NCBI RefSeq assembly: GCF_000353285.1
Contig: NZ_KB731324.1
Coordinates: 328,577-392,576, forward strand
DNA from: Leptolyngbya boryana PCC 6306
GTDB taxonomy: Bacteria > Cyanobacteriota > Cyanobacteriia > Leptolyngbyales > Leptolyngbyaceae
Direction of reading: 5' to 3'
DNA: 64,000 nt
Shown: positions 56,489 to 64,000 of the stretch, one piece after another
How the letters are laid out: each line of letters begins with the position of its first letter
How positions within the stretch are numbered: the first letter of the stretch is position 1
Position numbers and translations under genes: made by a program
Notes under the pieces: generated by a model
What the model was told of the DNA's origin: nothing
Databases searched by the model: none
What the model saw: only the letters and a program-made list of their open reading frames with translations

Positions 56489-56906
56489 GAAGCGTGAAAT
56501 GATGATGTGGAGATTGCTCTTGCATTCTCTCAAAGTTACTGACCGCGTTTGCGCTTGCTTTGTGATGTGTTACGCGATCGCACTGCCATTAAAAAAGCTG
56601 CAAACCGTTCTCAGGAGCGGCTAGAGCGTGATTTCACAGCCAGTGATTCTTAATAGTTCGTTGCTAAACTACAACAAACTCTATGAATGAATTTGGAGCG
56701 GGGAGAACCTAGAATTAGAGTAATCCCTATCTTCCTATCAGATTTATCGTGGTGAACTAGTTCTGTCGATCGCAGTTTCACAAGCACACGAGCGTGAATA
56801 TCTCTTGCTCAGAATTGCACAAATAATAGTTAAGCTCACCTTTTGCATTGCCATCAGAAAATACTTCGTGCAAGTTATTCGTACTTATATACTAAACGAT
56901 GACTCA
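56489..56906. other. 418-bp upstream region of chlB
   Basis: Non-coding. It should hold the chlB promoter. I see no hairpin or second attC-like site in it. It borders directly on the attC-like palindrome at 56907. Confidence 0.45.
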
Positions 56907-56994
56907 GCCTAACGTTCCCAATCACCCGCCGCAGATAAGCTCGACCTCTAACCGATAACTTCTCGGCGGTCGGTGTGCATTGGGATTGTTATGG
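56907..56994 (-). repeat. attC-like recombination site of an integron cassette
   Basis: Read on the minus strand (cassette direction) it runs: TAAC (R''-like), TCCCAAT, 9 nt, CCGCCG, a 32-nt terminal region, CGGCGG, 3 nt, ATTGGGA, AC, GTTAGGC (R', fits GTTRRRY). The paired arms (7 + 6 bp, plus TAAC/GTTA) with unequal spacers give the bulged hairpin typical of attC; 88 nt is within the known range. The stop codon TAA of the leftward gene lies inside the R'' box, as in true cassettes. R'' (CCATAAC) deviates from RYYYAAC. Confidence 0.75.
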
Positions 56995-57759
56995 TGCTAC
57001 ATGCTCTGGAACAGGCAGCATATTTCGCCAATAAAACGTTTCTTTGGGTAAGACTAAAGCATCAACTCGCTCAAAGTCTGACCGAACTGGATGAAAGTCA
57101 AAATCGGAGCGTGAGTAGTTAAGGGGCGTTTCATTGCAATCGGGAAGATAAGCTCCATAGTGCTGAAGAGTTGCATGAAGAAAACCAAATTTGCCTGTTC
57201 CAGATTTAAGCACTGATTTCATTTCAGATTCAGTAACTTTTCGCATGACGCTGCTGAACAAATGCCGCGTCTGAATTGGGAAAGTAGACTGTTGAGATAC
57301 GAAGTATTCATAAGTTATTTCAAGATCCCAGTAGCCAGCACCCCAACCGCGATCGCCAATCTTCTCATTAGGGTCATCATAGTCATCAGATCCGAAGTGA
57401 TAGTATTCAGTCCACCTGTCCTGATAGAAGATTTTTACAGTACTCCATTCACTAGTTCCTTGATGAGTAATGACAATAGCCTTGGTTTCTAGGAAAAGAG
57501 CAAGTGCAAATGCTACCTCTTCAGACGAAAATGCCCACCAAACTGTCCAGGTATGTCCAGCATATTGCCAAAGAAAATGTTTCTCCTGTTCATTAAATGA
57601 TGCAGGAAAGATGTCGGCATCATATTCTGCTCGAAAGTAGTTAGCAAGAGTAGAAGTAAAAAGGTGAATTGGAGCTTCGATGAGAACTACACCAAAGCGA
57701 TTCCAGAACCCATCAGTAAGACCAAATCCTCGCTTTTCTGCAAGCTTCCAACTAAGCAT
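56989..57759 (-). CDS. Integron gene-cassette protein of unknown function
   Basis: 256 residues, no signal peptide or membrane segment. Aromatic-rich sequence: HLFTSTLANYFRAEYDADIF, KHFLWQYAGHTWTVWWAFSS, TEYYHFGSDDYDDPNEKIGD, GWGAGYWDLEITYEYF, FHPVRSDFERVDALVLPKE. No family recognised. Reasons to call it a cassette gene: its stop codon overlaps the attC-like R'' box, its 5' side begins 54 bp after a GTTRRRY boundary (57808-57814), it reads away from the integrase gene, and it is followed by no other gene on that strand for 500 bp. A weak GAGGTGA lies well upstream of the ATG. Confidence 0.7.
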   Translation of the reverse strand: MLSWKLAEKRGFGLTDGFWNRFGVVLIEAPIHLFTSTLANYFRAEYDADIFPASFNEQEKHFLWQYAGHTWTVWWAFSSEEVAFALALFLETKAIVITHQGTSEWSTVKIFYQDRWTEYYHFGSDDYDDPNEKIGDRGWGAGYWDLEITYEYFVSQQSTFPIQTRHLFSSVMRKVTESEMKSVLKSGTGKFGFLHATLQHYGAYLPDCNETPLNYSRSDFDFHPVRSDFERVDALVLPKETFYWRNMLPVPEHVAP

Positions 57760-57807
57760 AGAAATTTAGGTAATCACCTCACCAATAATCTCAATCTACC
57801 CACCTAT

Positions 57808-57814
57808 ACCTAAC
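57808..57814 (-). other. Candidate attI/cassette junction (GTTAGGT)
   Basis: On the minus strand the heptamer GTTAGGT fits the GTTRRRY core at which integron integrases exchange strands (G/TT). With the matching GTTAGGC at 56913-56907 it would define a 901-bp cassette. The heptamer alone is expected by chance about once per kilobase, so the weight comes from its position. Confidence 0.55.
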
Positions 57815-57896
57815 GGTAACTTGCTTCTTGACTTTGGCAAATAACTTTAAGGTACTGTCTCAATCAAGGACTTACGGCATAACAATTTATTACACT

Positions 57897-58017
57897 GAAA
57901 ATTTCGATATATCAACCCAAAGTGGCATACTATACGGAAAAAATCGGTATATCGCACCATTTTGGGATGCTATGCGGAAATGCTTCTGTATAGTACGCTC
58001 ATATAGATGAATATACG
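57897..58017. repeat. Three degenerate 40-bp tandem repeats in the attI/intI promoter region
   Basis: Units at 57897-57936, 57937-57976 and 57977-58017 (40, 40, 41 bp) each begin GAAA and end in a form of TAT(A/G)CG. Units 1 and 2 agree at GAAAA, TCG, TATATC, TGG, AT and CTAT-CG; the third is more divergent. TAT(A/G)CGGAAA recurs at 57931, 57971 and 58012. They lie 63-183 bp before the integrase ATG and could be integrase or regulator binding sites. Confidence 0.65.
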
Positions 58018-58095
58018 GAAATTTTCCACTTCACATTGAAAAAACAGCTTATCGTTAATATAAACTTACTGTTTTAACAATGGAACCACAGCCTA

Positions 58096-59526
58096 TTTAG
58101 TCGTCCTTGAAAAACACTATGCGAAATCGTAGAACCTAAGCAGGTTCTACCTCTAGAACCATCACAGCGCGAAACAATTTGCGAAGATTGAACCCGCACC
58201 CTGCGAGTAAAGCATTGAGACTATCGCCAAGCTGCCCTTTGAGATAGTTGCGCCCTAAACAGTGGTCGCTTTTGCTATGTCCAATCACAGGCTCAATGGC
58301 ACTCCGCCGTTTGAACAATCGTCGCGCCTTCCCGGTGCGTTTGCGGGTGTCACAGACGAGAACTTCGACATCCTGCGGGTGATGGTCTTTGCCCCGAAAT
58401 CCCTGATCCACGGTGGCATGGTTGGGACGAATGTCTGTGAGTCGCTCGACTTGCTCAATGGCGGGAGTGAGAGTGGAGCCATCATACGGGTTGCCATGCT
58501 GGGCAGCAATGCCCACAATCCAATTGCTGGCGTTCGTGGTCGTCAGCACGACTTTGCAGCCAAACTCGTAGGGTTTGTGCGCTTTGCCTTTGGCGATGCA
58601 CTCGACTTCTGGAGCGTGAATGCTGTAGCACTTGCCTTTGTCCTGCTTCTGCTGTTGATAGATTCGCTTGGCAGATTTGAGCAAGACCGCAACGGCTTCG
58701 GGCATCGGCTTCAGTTTGCGTTCTAAATCTCGAATCACTCGTCCCAAGTAGGTGCGTAAGATGCGGGTTTGCTTCTGAGCGCGTCGTCCTTGTCGAGCAG
58801 CGGCATAGCGACTTTGTTTGAGCAGTACTTGTTCGCCCACCCGCACGTAAGTTTGTCGCAACTTCACCTGATGTTTTCGGGCCATCCGCACCAGCGTTCG
58901 TCTGGCTTTGTCGTACAACCGCGCATCGGTAGGAAACGCGATGGCTTTCTCTTGCACGGTCGTATCGACAATCACTTGCTTCACATCCTGGGGTGACAAT
59001 GCCTCGCATTGCATGGCGGTCTTGATCACTTGTGACAGCAGTTTTTCCAGTCCATCGACTCCGACTCGTCGTCGCCAGTTCCCTAAACTCGATGGATGAC
59101 AAGGCAACTGATGCTGAAAGGTCTCTTCTCCGCAAAAGTACTGCCAGTATGGGTTTTCCACCCATTTTGCCACGACTGATTCATCGCTCTCGTTGTACAA
59201 CGCCTTCAGGTAATGCAGTCCCACCATCAACCGTACAGGCAATGGCGGTCGCCCTCCGTCGGTGGTCATCGTTGTGCCAAAGTCTTGCTCCAAACTCTCC
59301 CAGTCCAGCAGATTTGCCAGTTTGAACAACGCATGCTGCGCGTTCAGTTGGGCTTTCAGTTTTGGAGCTTCTGAGCTTGATTTTCCGGATGGTGTTTTCG
59401 AGAATCCGGTCATGGGTTTTGCAAGATTTTGAACAGTTTGAGTGATTTTCTTGCAATATTATCATTGTTGCTCATTGCTTAGAAGCCTCATCCCGATTAC
59501 GCTTCTAGGTTTTTCAAGGACGACTA
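58096..59526. mobile_element. IS5-type insertion sequence inside intI
   Basis: About 1.43 kb with perfect 18-bp terminal inverted repeats TAGTCGTCCTTGAAAAAC (58098-58115 and, reversed, 59509-59526). One transposase on the minus strand. The host gene reads CAGCCTA before and CTAGGAAAC after, so CTA is repeated across the element and the original site was probably CAGCCTAGGAAAC. Exact outer limits are uncertain by a few bases. Confidence 0.9.
58136..59413 (-). CDS. IS5-family transposase
   Basis: 425 residues. N-terminal DUF772-type region (PLPVRLMVGLHYLKALYNES, CHPSSLGNWRRRVG), first catalytic Asp in QVIVDTTVQEKAIAFPTDAR, a long basic insert, second Asp in HATVDQGFRGKDHH and the Glu in RRSAIEPVIGHSKSDH. 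This is the DDE order of IS5-type elements. The gene is complete, so the element may still be active. It reads opposite to the interrupted integrase gene. Confidence 0.92.
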   Translation of the reverse strand: MTGFSKTPSGKSSSEAPKLKAQLNAQHALFKLANLLDWESLEQDFGTTMTTDGGRPPLPVRLMVGLHYLKALYNESDESVVAKWVENPYWQYFCGEETFQHQLPCHPSSLGNWRRRVGVDGLEKLLSQVIKTAMQCEALSPQDVKQVIVDTTVQEKAIAFPTDARLYDKARRTLVRMARKHQVKLRQTYVRVGEQVLLKQSRYAAARQGRRAQKQTRILRTYLGRVIRDLERKLKPMPEAVAVLLKSAKRIYQQQKQDKGKCYSIHAPEVECIAKGKAHKPYEFGCKVVLTTTNASNWIVGIAAQHGNPYDGSTLTPAIEQVERLTDIRPNHATVDQGFRGKDHHPQDVEVLVCDTRKRTGKARRLFKRRSAIEPVIGHSKSDHCLGRNYLKGQLGDSLNALLAGCGFNLRKLFRAVMVLEVEPA

Positions 59527-60056
59527 GGAAACTGCTTGATCGACTTCGCAACACAATTCGTCTGAAACACTACTCATATAGCACTGAGAAAACCTATGTA
59601 AACTGGAATCGGCGCTACATTCTGTTTCACAACAAGAGACATCCTCAAGAAATGGGTGCTGCTGAAATCGAGGCTTTTCTCACTTAGCCTTGCGGTTCAG
59701 AAAAATGTCGCTGCTTCCACACAAAATCAAGCACTTAACGCGATCGTCTTCCTCTATCACGAAGTCCTCAAACAAGACAAATGCGAAAGGCTGGGAAAGT
59801 CGAGTCACGATGCCCCCTCGATCGTCATTCCGCCGTTGCAAGAGCATCTTTGTCGAGTCAGACGACTGCATCAGCAAGACTTGGAGCGCGGATTTGGCTC
59901 CGTTTATCTCCCCTTTGCCTTAGCGAAAGTATCCCAATGCAGATAAACGGTCAGTTACGCTTCAAAAGCGACGGTAAGATCAGCGCTTGATCAGCTTTGA
60001 CCCAGATCTTAACTGAAGAAATCATGGAGTCACGCAGAATTAGAGTCAAGCAGCAG

Positions 60057-60419
60057 TTAACCTTTCTTGCGGAGAATGTCGATCGTAATCTTGCCATCAA
60101 ACCCAGGAATCGGAGCGGCTGGCTTGACCACTTTGACTTGCACTTGATTAACCTGCTGATAGTTCAAAATCTTATCTGCGATCGTTTCTGCTAACTTCTC
60201 TAGCAAAAGAAACTTTGAAGTTTTAATCAGCGTTTGAACATCGTCAATCACATTGCAATAGTCGAGCGTATCTGCCAACACATCACTGCGTCCTGGCTTG
60301 GATAAATCCAACCACAAAGTAAGATCAACCTCAAACCATTGACCCAAAATTTGTTCTTCTGGTAATGCGCCCATGTAACCGTAGCCACGAATTCGGCTTA
60401 AGTGAATGCAATCCGTCAT
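60057..60419 (-). CDS. folB: Dihydroneopterin aldolase
   Basis: 120 residues. FolB features: DCIHLSRIRGYGYMGALPEE at the N-terminus, FEVDLTLWLDLSKPGRSDVL, DTLDYCNVIDDVQTLIKTS with the conserved Tyr, and FLLLEKLAETIADKIL with Glu and the Lys; PAAPIPGFDG closes the fold. It converts dihydroneopterin to hydroxymethyl-dihydropterin and glycolaldehyde in folate synthesis. Four bases overlap the upstream glycosyltransferase gene (ATGA), so the two are translationally coupled although functionally unrelated. Confidence 0.93.
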   Translation of the reverse strand: MTDCIHLSRIRGYGYMGALPEEQILGQWFEVDLTLWLDLSKPGRSDVLADTLDYCNVIDDVQTLIKTSKFLLLEKLAETIADKILNYQQVNQVQVKVVKPAAPIPGFDGKITIDILRKKG

Positions 60420-61822
60420 GATTTCAAGCCATAGCCTTTACGAACATAGTAATTTTTGATCCAGACTCCAAAGCGTTTTACAGAAATCGTGATCGGCTCA
60501 GAAGTACGATCGAATTTTGAGAGTACCACTAATTCCGCCGGATACCAATCATCCGAAACAATGACTGCATCTTTCCCATCAGGTAAATTCCGATGCCAAA
60601 AGTCAAATTGATCAATGCGATCGCTAATTGCAATCACATTGCGATTGTTCATTTGATACGCCAAAGCTGAAGCAGACCGATAATCAGAAGTGACAAGCAG
60701 CGGTGCGTTCAGCGTTCGAGCTTCAGATTCAACGATCGCTGCAACCTCTTTCCATCCAAATAACATTCGTGAATCTGGATCACTCTGTTGATCAATCAAG
60801 GCAGTCAGCGGGAAGACCGTATAGTGAAAAACAAGTACTGCCGAAATAATCAAGCCATAGATTGCCTGTGCTTTGAAATTTCGGAACACAAAAGGCAGCA
60901 GCGGAAATAATAATAGATACGCTGTAATGTTCCAGTAATACAATGCAGCCGAAACAAGCGAAATGATAGTTAATCCAATTGTTGAAGGAACAAACACCCA
61001 AAACGCTACAGTTGGATAAATCGATTGAATGGGTAAGCGAGTTTTCAACAGTTGATAAAAGCCAATCCAGCTAAACGGCGGAACAACAAACAGTGAAACT
61101 AATGTAAACCCTAGAAATGGACCAATTTTGATTCCAGGATCGACTGGGCGAACACTACGATCGACATAATATCGAAAAGACAGAAAGTCGTTTGAGACAT
61201 TCCAAATGATGATTGGAATTAAAGCCGTCAGCGCGATCGCAATTGCGATATACAGCCTGCGATCGCGAAATAACGGTCGTAATCGAGCCTCTGTGATTAC
61301 CGTTGCAAAAAAGCCGATCGCGACAAAAATCGCATTGTATTTAGAAAGAAACGCGAAAGAAAGCGCGATCGCGCTTGCGTACAACCGCCAAGTTTCTCCT
61401 CTGCCATCTGTTAAATAAGTATCTAAAAACCGAATCAATAAATACGCAGATATAAGTGAAGCTGTGATCAACAAATGATCATGCCAAGCAAAGCCTAGAA
61501 ATATAAAATAGAGCGGCGATGATACTACCAAAAGCATCACTTTCCAAAACTCTAGATTTTTATGAAGATAAATAACAATTCGATAATAAGTGTAGAAAAA
61601 AGCAACATTACTGAACAAGTTCGGGAGTCGGAGCACGAACGCTGAACGTCCGAACAAAGAAGTGCACAGACCTTGTATCCAAGCCTCTAAAGGCGGATGG
61701 TCATAGTAAGACCAATCGAAATGTTGTCCCCATAACCAGTAGTAAGCTTCATCCGAATTCGGGAACGCAAACCACCAAAATATTATTCGCAGTAGCAAAA
61801 AAGCACAAAAGAAAAAGATCAT
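60416..61822 (-). CDS. GT39/ArnT-like membrane glycosyltransferase
   Basis: 468 residues with about ten transmembrane segments. The first loop has FPNSDEAYYWLWGQHFDWSY and YDHPPLEAWIQG, the D-E and Y-x-H/D-P-P motifs of the PMT/ArnT (GT39, GT-C) superfamily; RLPNLFSNVAFFYTYYRI follows. These enzymes move a sugar from a polyprenyl-phosphate donor to a protein or lipid on the outer side of the membrane. The C-terminal soluble part (about 370-468) is small. Acceptor unknown. The divergent 116-bp gap on its right is shared with an ABC permease gene. Confidence 0.85.
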   Translation of the reverse strand: MIFFFCAFLLLRIIFWWFAFPNSDEAYYWLWGQHFDWSYYDHPPLEAWIQGLCTSLFGRSAFVLRLPNLFSNVAFFYTYYRIVIYLHKNLEFWKVMLLVVSSPLYFIFLGFAWHDHLLITASLISAYLLIRFLDTYLTDGRGETWRLYASAIALSFAFLSKYNAIFVAIGFFATVITEARLRPLFRDRRLYIAIAIALTALIPIIIWNVSNDFLSFRYYVDRSVRPVDPGIKIGPFLGFTLVSLFVVPPFSWIGFYQLLKTRLPIQSIYPTVAFWVFVPSTIGLTIISLVSAALYYWNITAYLLLFPLLPFVFRNFKAQAIYGLIISAVLVFHYTVFPLTALIDQQSDPDSRMLFGWKEVAAIVESEARTLNAPLLVTSDYRSASALAYQMNNRNVIAISDRIDQFDFWHRNLPDGKDAVIVSDDWYPAELVVLSKFDRTSEPITISVKRFGVWIKNYYVRKGYGLKS

Positions 61823-61912
61823 TAAAACCTATGACACTCTGACAAAACGTCAATTTAGACACAGTGAAAACATCGTGAATATGAAAGGATGACTTCTCAA
61901 CTGTAGACTTCG

Positions 61913-61929
61913 CCCTATTCAGCATAGGG
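61913..61929 (+). promoter_or_regulatory. Small hairpin just before an ABC-permease start
   Basis: CCCTAT / ATAGGG, 6-bp stem with loop TCAGC, followed by TGTTTTGAT and the ATG at 61939. There is no clear ribosome site between hairpin and start, so it may affect initiation. Weak evidence. Confidence 0.35.
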
Positions 61930-61938
61930 TGTTTTGAT

Positions 61939-63033
61939 ATGCTTACCACCGGGACATGGCGGAGAACTTTAGAGGCGATCTGTATTCCGATCGGCGCTCT
62001 ACTGTTTTCACTTTTTCTATTTGGTCTATTCTGCTTCGCAGTTGGGACAAATCCTTTTGAAGTATATGGAGCGATTTATCAAGCTGCATTCGGCAGTTGG
62101 CTGTCCTTCCAAAATTCCCTGATCCGCGCCGCGCCGCTGATGCTCACTTCTCTCTGTACCGCCTTGCCCGCCCGCTTGGGGCTAGTGATCATCGGCAATG
62201 AAGGCGCACTGGTCATCGGAGGAATTGCAGCGACGATCGTTGGACTCTCTGCGGTCAATCAAGCTCCAGCCACGATTACGCAACTGATGATGGCGCTTGC
62301 AGGAATGGGTGCAGGCGGATTGTGGATTGCAATCGTTGGTGCTCTGCGCCATTACCGAGGTGTAAATGAAACCATTAGCAGCTTATTGATGAACTATATT
62401 GCGATCGCGCTGTTAAATCATCTCGTCGGTGGCCCGATGCGCGATCCAAGCTCGTTAAATAAACCTTCTAGCTATGCAATTCCAGACCTTGATCGCTTAG
62501 GCACAATCCCCCTGTTTCCCAGAGTGCATTACGGTTTGATCTACGGCATTATTGCCTGTGTGATTGCTTACTTCTTAATCCAGCGCACAACGTTTGGATT
62601 CGCGGCTCGAACGGCGGGAGGCAACATTAAAGCTGCCCGCATTGCTGGACTTCCAGTCGGACAACTTGCGATCGCCATTTGTTTTCTCGCAGGCTCTTGT
62701 GCAGGACTCGCGGGAATGGTTGAAATCGCCGCAGTGCATGGACGAGCCAATGAATCCCTGAACGCAAACTACGGTTATTCTGGCATTCTCGTTGCATTCG
62801 TTGCCCGAAATAACCCGATCGCAGCCGGGCTAATTGCCATCTTATTCGGCGGCATTCTCGCCAGCGGGAGCATTTTGCAGCGACGGTTAGGAATGCCCGA
62901 TGCCACCGTCTTTGTCCTTCAAGGGTTAGTGTTCCTCGTGGTTCTGTACAGCGAATCTTTGTACGGTCGATTCCGAGTGTTCAAAGAACCCGCACCGAAA
63001 GTACCCGCAGCGTCCGCAGTTTTAGGAGGTTAA
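61939..63033 (+). CDS. ABC transporter permease, nucleoside/simple-sugar (BMP) type
   Basis: 364 residues, about nine membrane segments. Family markers: SLIRAAPLMLTSLCTALPAR, LGLVIIGNEGALVIGGIAAT, NETISSLLMNYIAIALLNHL, GGNIKAARIAGLPVGQLAIA (cytoplasmic loop that contacts the ATPase) and GYSGILVAFVARNNPIAAGL. This is the BPD_transp_2 family that works with a BMP/PnrA-type binding protein to import nucleosides. It is followed after 6 bp by a second permease, so the two form the heteromeric channel; the ATPase and binding protein must lie outside the window. Confidence 0.88.
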   Translation: MLTTGTWRRTLEAICIPIGALLFSLFLFGLFCFAVGTNPFEVYGAIYQAAFGSWLSFQNSLIRAAPLMLTSLCTALPARLGLVIIGNEGALVIGGIAATIVGLSAVNQAPATITQLMMALAGMGAGGLWIAIVGALRHYRGVNETISSLLMNYIAIALLNHLVGGPMRDPSSLNKPSSYAIPDLDRLGTIPLFPRVHYGLIYGIIACVIAYFLIQRTTFGFAARTAGGNIKAARIAGLPVGQLAIAICFLAGSCAGLAGMVEIAAVHGRANESLNANYGYSGILVAFVARNNPIAAGLIAILFGGILASGSILQRRLGMPDATVFVLQGLVFLVVLYSESLYGRFRVFKEPAPKVPAASAVLGG

Positions 63034-63039
63034 TTCAAT

Positions 63040-63987
63040 ATGGCAACAGAAGCGATCGGTTGGTGGGGAGTGCCCTTAGCCATTGTGGCGGGAACCTTGA
63101 GAGGTAGCGCGCCCTTTTTGTTTGTCAGCTTAGGAGAATGCTTGACCGAGAAAAGCGGCAAGATCAACCTCGGCTTAGAAGGAACGTTGTTGATGGGAGC
63201 GATGAGTGCTTATGGCGTTTCTTATCTTACACAAGGGATGGTTGGCAGTGCTCTTTCTCCCTGGCTCGGTGTCTTTGTCGCTGGACTTTCGGGAGTGTTT
63301 TTGGGATTCATTCATGCGTGGCTGTCTCAACAACCCAAAGTCAATGATGTCGCCGTGGGGATTGCCATGATTATTTTTGGCAGTGGCTTGGCATTCTTTT
63401 TCGGAAAGCCGTTCATTCAACCTTCTGCGCCGCAACTTCCGGCAATTGGACTCGGAGATTGGAGTTCGATCGCACAAATCCAGCAGACTTTCAAAATTAA
63501 TCCATTGTTTGTCCTGGGAATTTTAATTGCACCTGCGATGACCTGGTTTTTCAAAACAACGCGCTGGGGTTTATTTATCCGCGCTGTAGGAGACAATCCA
63601 GAAGCAGCGTTGGCAATGGGCATTTCGATCAAGAAAGTGCGGATGCTCTGCACAATGGCAGGTGGATTTTTAGCCGGAGTTGGAGGCGCGTATTTGTCGC
63701 TGTACTATCCGGGAAGTTGGTCAGAACGGATTTCGAGTGGGCAAGGACTGATGGCAGTGGCACTCGTGATTTTTGCACGATGGAATCCCGTTCAGTGTTT
63801 GTGGGCTTCGCTGTTATTTGGGGGAGCACAAGCTGTCGGCCCTGCCCTGCAAGCAGTCGGCATCGACGGGGGATATTATCTGTTTAATGCAGCACCGTAT
63901 GTGCTGACGTTAGTGATTATGATTTTGACTTGTTCCCCGAAACGAACCATCTCAGGAGCACCGGGAGCATTGGGAACTTTGAATTAG
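63040..63987 (+). CDS. ABC transporter permease, nucleoside/simple-sugar (BMP) type, second subunit
   Basis: 315 residues, complete, with the stop 13 bp before the window end. Markers: TLRGSAPFLFVSLGECLTEK, GKINLGLEGTLLMGAMSAYG, VNDVAVGIAMIIFGSGLAFF, GDNPEAALAMGISIKKVRML (the ATPase-contact loop) and SLYYPGSWSERISSGQGLMA. It pairs with the upstream permease; both have the NLGxEG/NEGAL-type signature at the first cytoplasmic turn. The substrate is inferred to be nucleosides from the family, but a sugar cannot be excluded. Confidence 0.88.
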   Translation: MATEAIGWWGVPLAIVAGTLRGSAPFLFVSLGECLTEKSGKINLGLEGTLLMGAMSAYGVSYLTQGMVGSALSPWLGVFVAGLSGVFLGFIHAWLSQQPKVNDVAVGIAMIIFGSGLAFFFGKPFIQPSAPQLPAIGLGDWSSIAQIQQTFKINPLFVLGILIAPAMTWFFKTTRWGLFIRAVGDNPEAALAMGISIKKVRMLCTMAGGFLAGVGGAYLSLYYPGSWSERISSGQGLMAVALVIFARWNPVQCLWASLLFGGAQAVGPALQAVGIDGGYYLFNAAPYVLTLVIMILTCSPKRTISGAPGALGTLN

Positions 63988-64000
63988 AAGGGTAGAGATC

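Larger units (their letters stand above)
58080..59975 (+). pseudogene. Integron integrase (IntI-type tyrosine recombinase) gene, IS-interrupted and decayed
   Basis: The 5' end is MEPQP at 58080-58094, cut after about five codons by an IS5-type element; from 59527 the frame resumes with [26 protein letters not shown] and [16 protein letters not shown], the N-terminal SAM-like domain of IntI. A frameshift at the TAG at 59686 leads to [20 protein letters not shown] and [10 protein letters not shown]. The central catalytic region is then missing, with scraps of it ([18 protein letters not shown]) in three frames. Next comes [20 protein letters not shown] and, after another frameshift, KYPNADKR, the patch that sets integron integrases apart from other tyrosine recombinases. 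The C-terminal R-H-x-x-R/Y region is absent, so it is certainly inactive. Confidence 0.85.

Noticed and set aside
56489-56906. Second cassette or attC upstream of chlB
   Set aside because: No paired arms or GTTRRRY-bordered palindrome found there; only one cassette is supported.
57828-58010. 60-codon open frame over the 40-bp repeats
   Set aside because: It is produced by the repeats and does not look like protein; the region fits an integron attI/promoter better.
57897-58017. Tandem repeats considered as a CRISPR array
   Set aside because: The units abut without spacers, are degenerate, and no cas gene is near.
59997-60194. Plus-strand open frame opposite folB
   Set aside because: Shadow of the clearly recognisable dihydroneopterin aldolase.
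1-64000. Frequent GCGATCGC palindromes as regulatory sites
   Set aside because: HIP1 is spread genome-wide in many cyanobacteria; position alone gives no function.

Overview
The window looks like chromosomal DNA of a filamentous, Leptolyngbya-like cyanobacterium. It is dense in the HIP1 octamer GCGATCGC. It carries chlB (dark-operative protochlorophyllide reductase), a cobalamin operon with a CbiG-CobJ fusion, large Ser/Thr-kinase/histidine-kinase hybrids, an AAA-WD40 protein and Uma2 nucleases. I saw no rRNA, tRNA or CRISPR array. The genus is an inference; the phylum is well supported.

Layout. 0-6.2 kb: two Uma2 proteins, a CrtISO-like oxidoreductase, Dps, an HTH/GrpE-like fusion, a VapBC-type pair, and a J-like/HEXXH membrane protein. 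6.8-12.8 kb: an SGNH hydrolase, a PPIG-repeat protein, then cobG-cobH-cobI-cobJ read leftward behind a cobalamin riboswitch. 13.4-19.4 kb: small secreted proteins, an OmpR-type two-component pair preceded by three exact 16-bp repeats, a soluble GAF-PAS histidine kinase and a DM13 lipoprotein. 19.4-25.4 kb is a decay zone: an SDR stump, then three genes whose frames stay open except for in-frame stop codons. 24.4-36 kb: the kinase/ATPase/histidine-kinase giant, then an HTH-AAA gene and an AAA-PAS-WD40 gene in tandem. 36.5-41.6 kb: exported proteins, a tripeptidyl-aminopeptidase-like hydrolase and a PrsW protease. 41.7-44.7 kb: an MscS channel gene split by an IS4-type element with a 9-bp target duplication. 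44.8-54.6 kb: housekeeping genes (rimM, aminotransferase, isoaspartyl peptidase, trmJ, beta-lactamase-like protein, Mqo-like, holB) with an 89-bp MITE. 54.7-60 kb: a REP-like palindrome, chlB and an integron remnant. 60-64 kb: folB, a GT39-type glycosyltransferase and two nucleoside-type ABC permeases.

The most interesting system is at 56.9-60.0 kb. A decayed integron integrase gene (with the family's KYPNA patch) points right. A single leftward gene cassette of unknown function ends in an attC-like palindrome that overlaps its stop codon. Between them lie a GTTAGGT boundary and three degenerate 40-bp tandem repeats. The integrase is interrupted near codon 6 by an IS5-type element, internally deleted and frameshifted. 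The cassette is therefore probably frozen in place, about 420 bp upstream of chlB.
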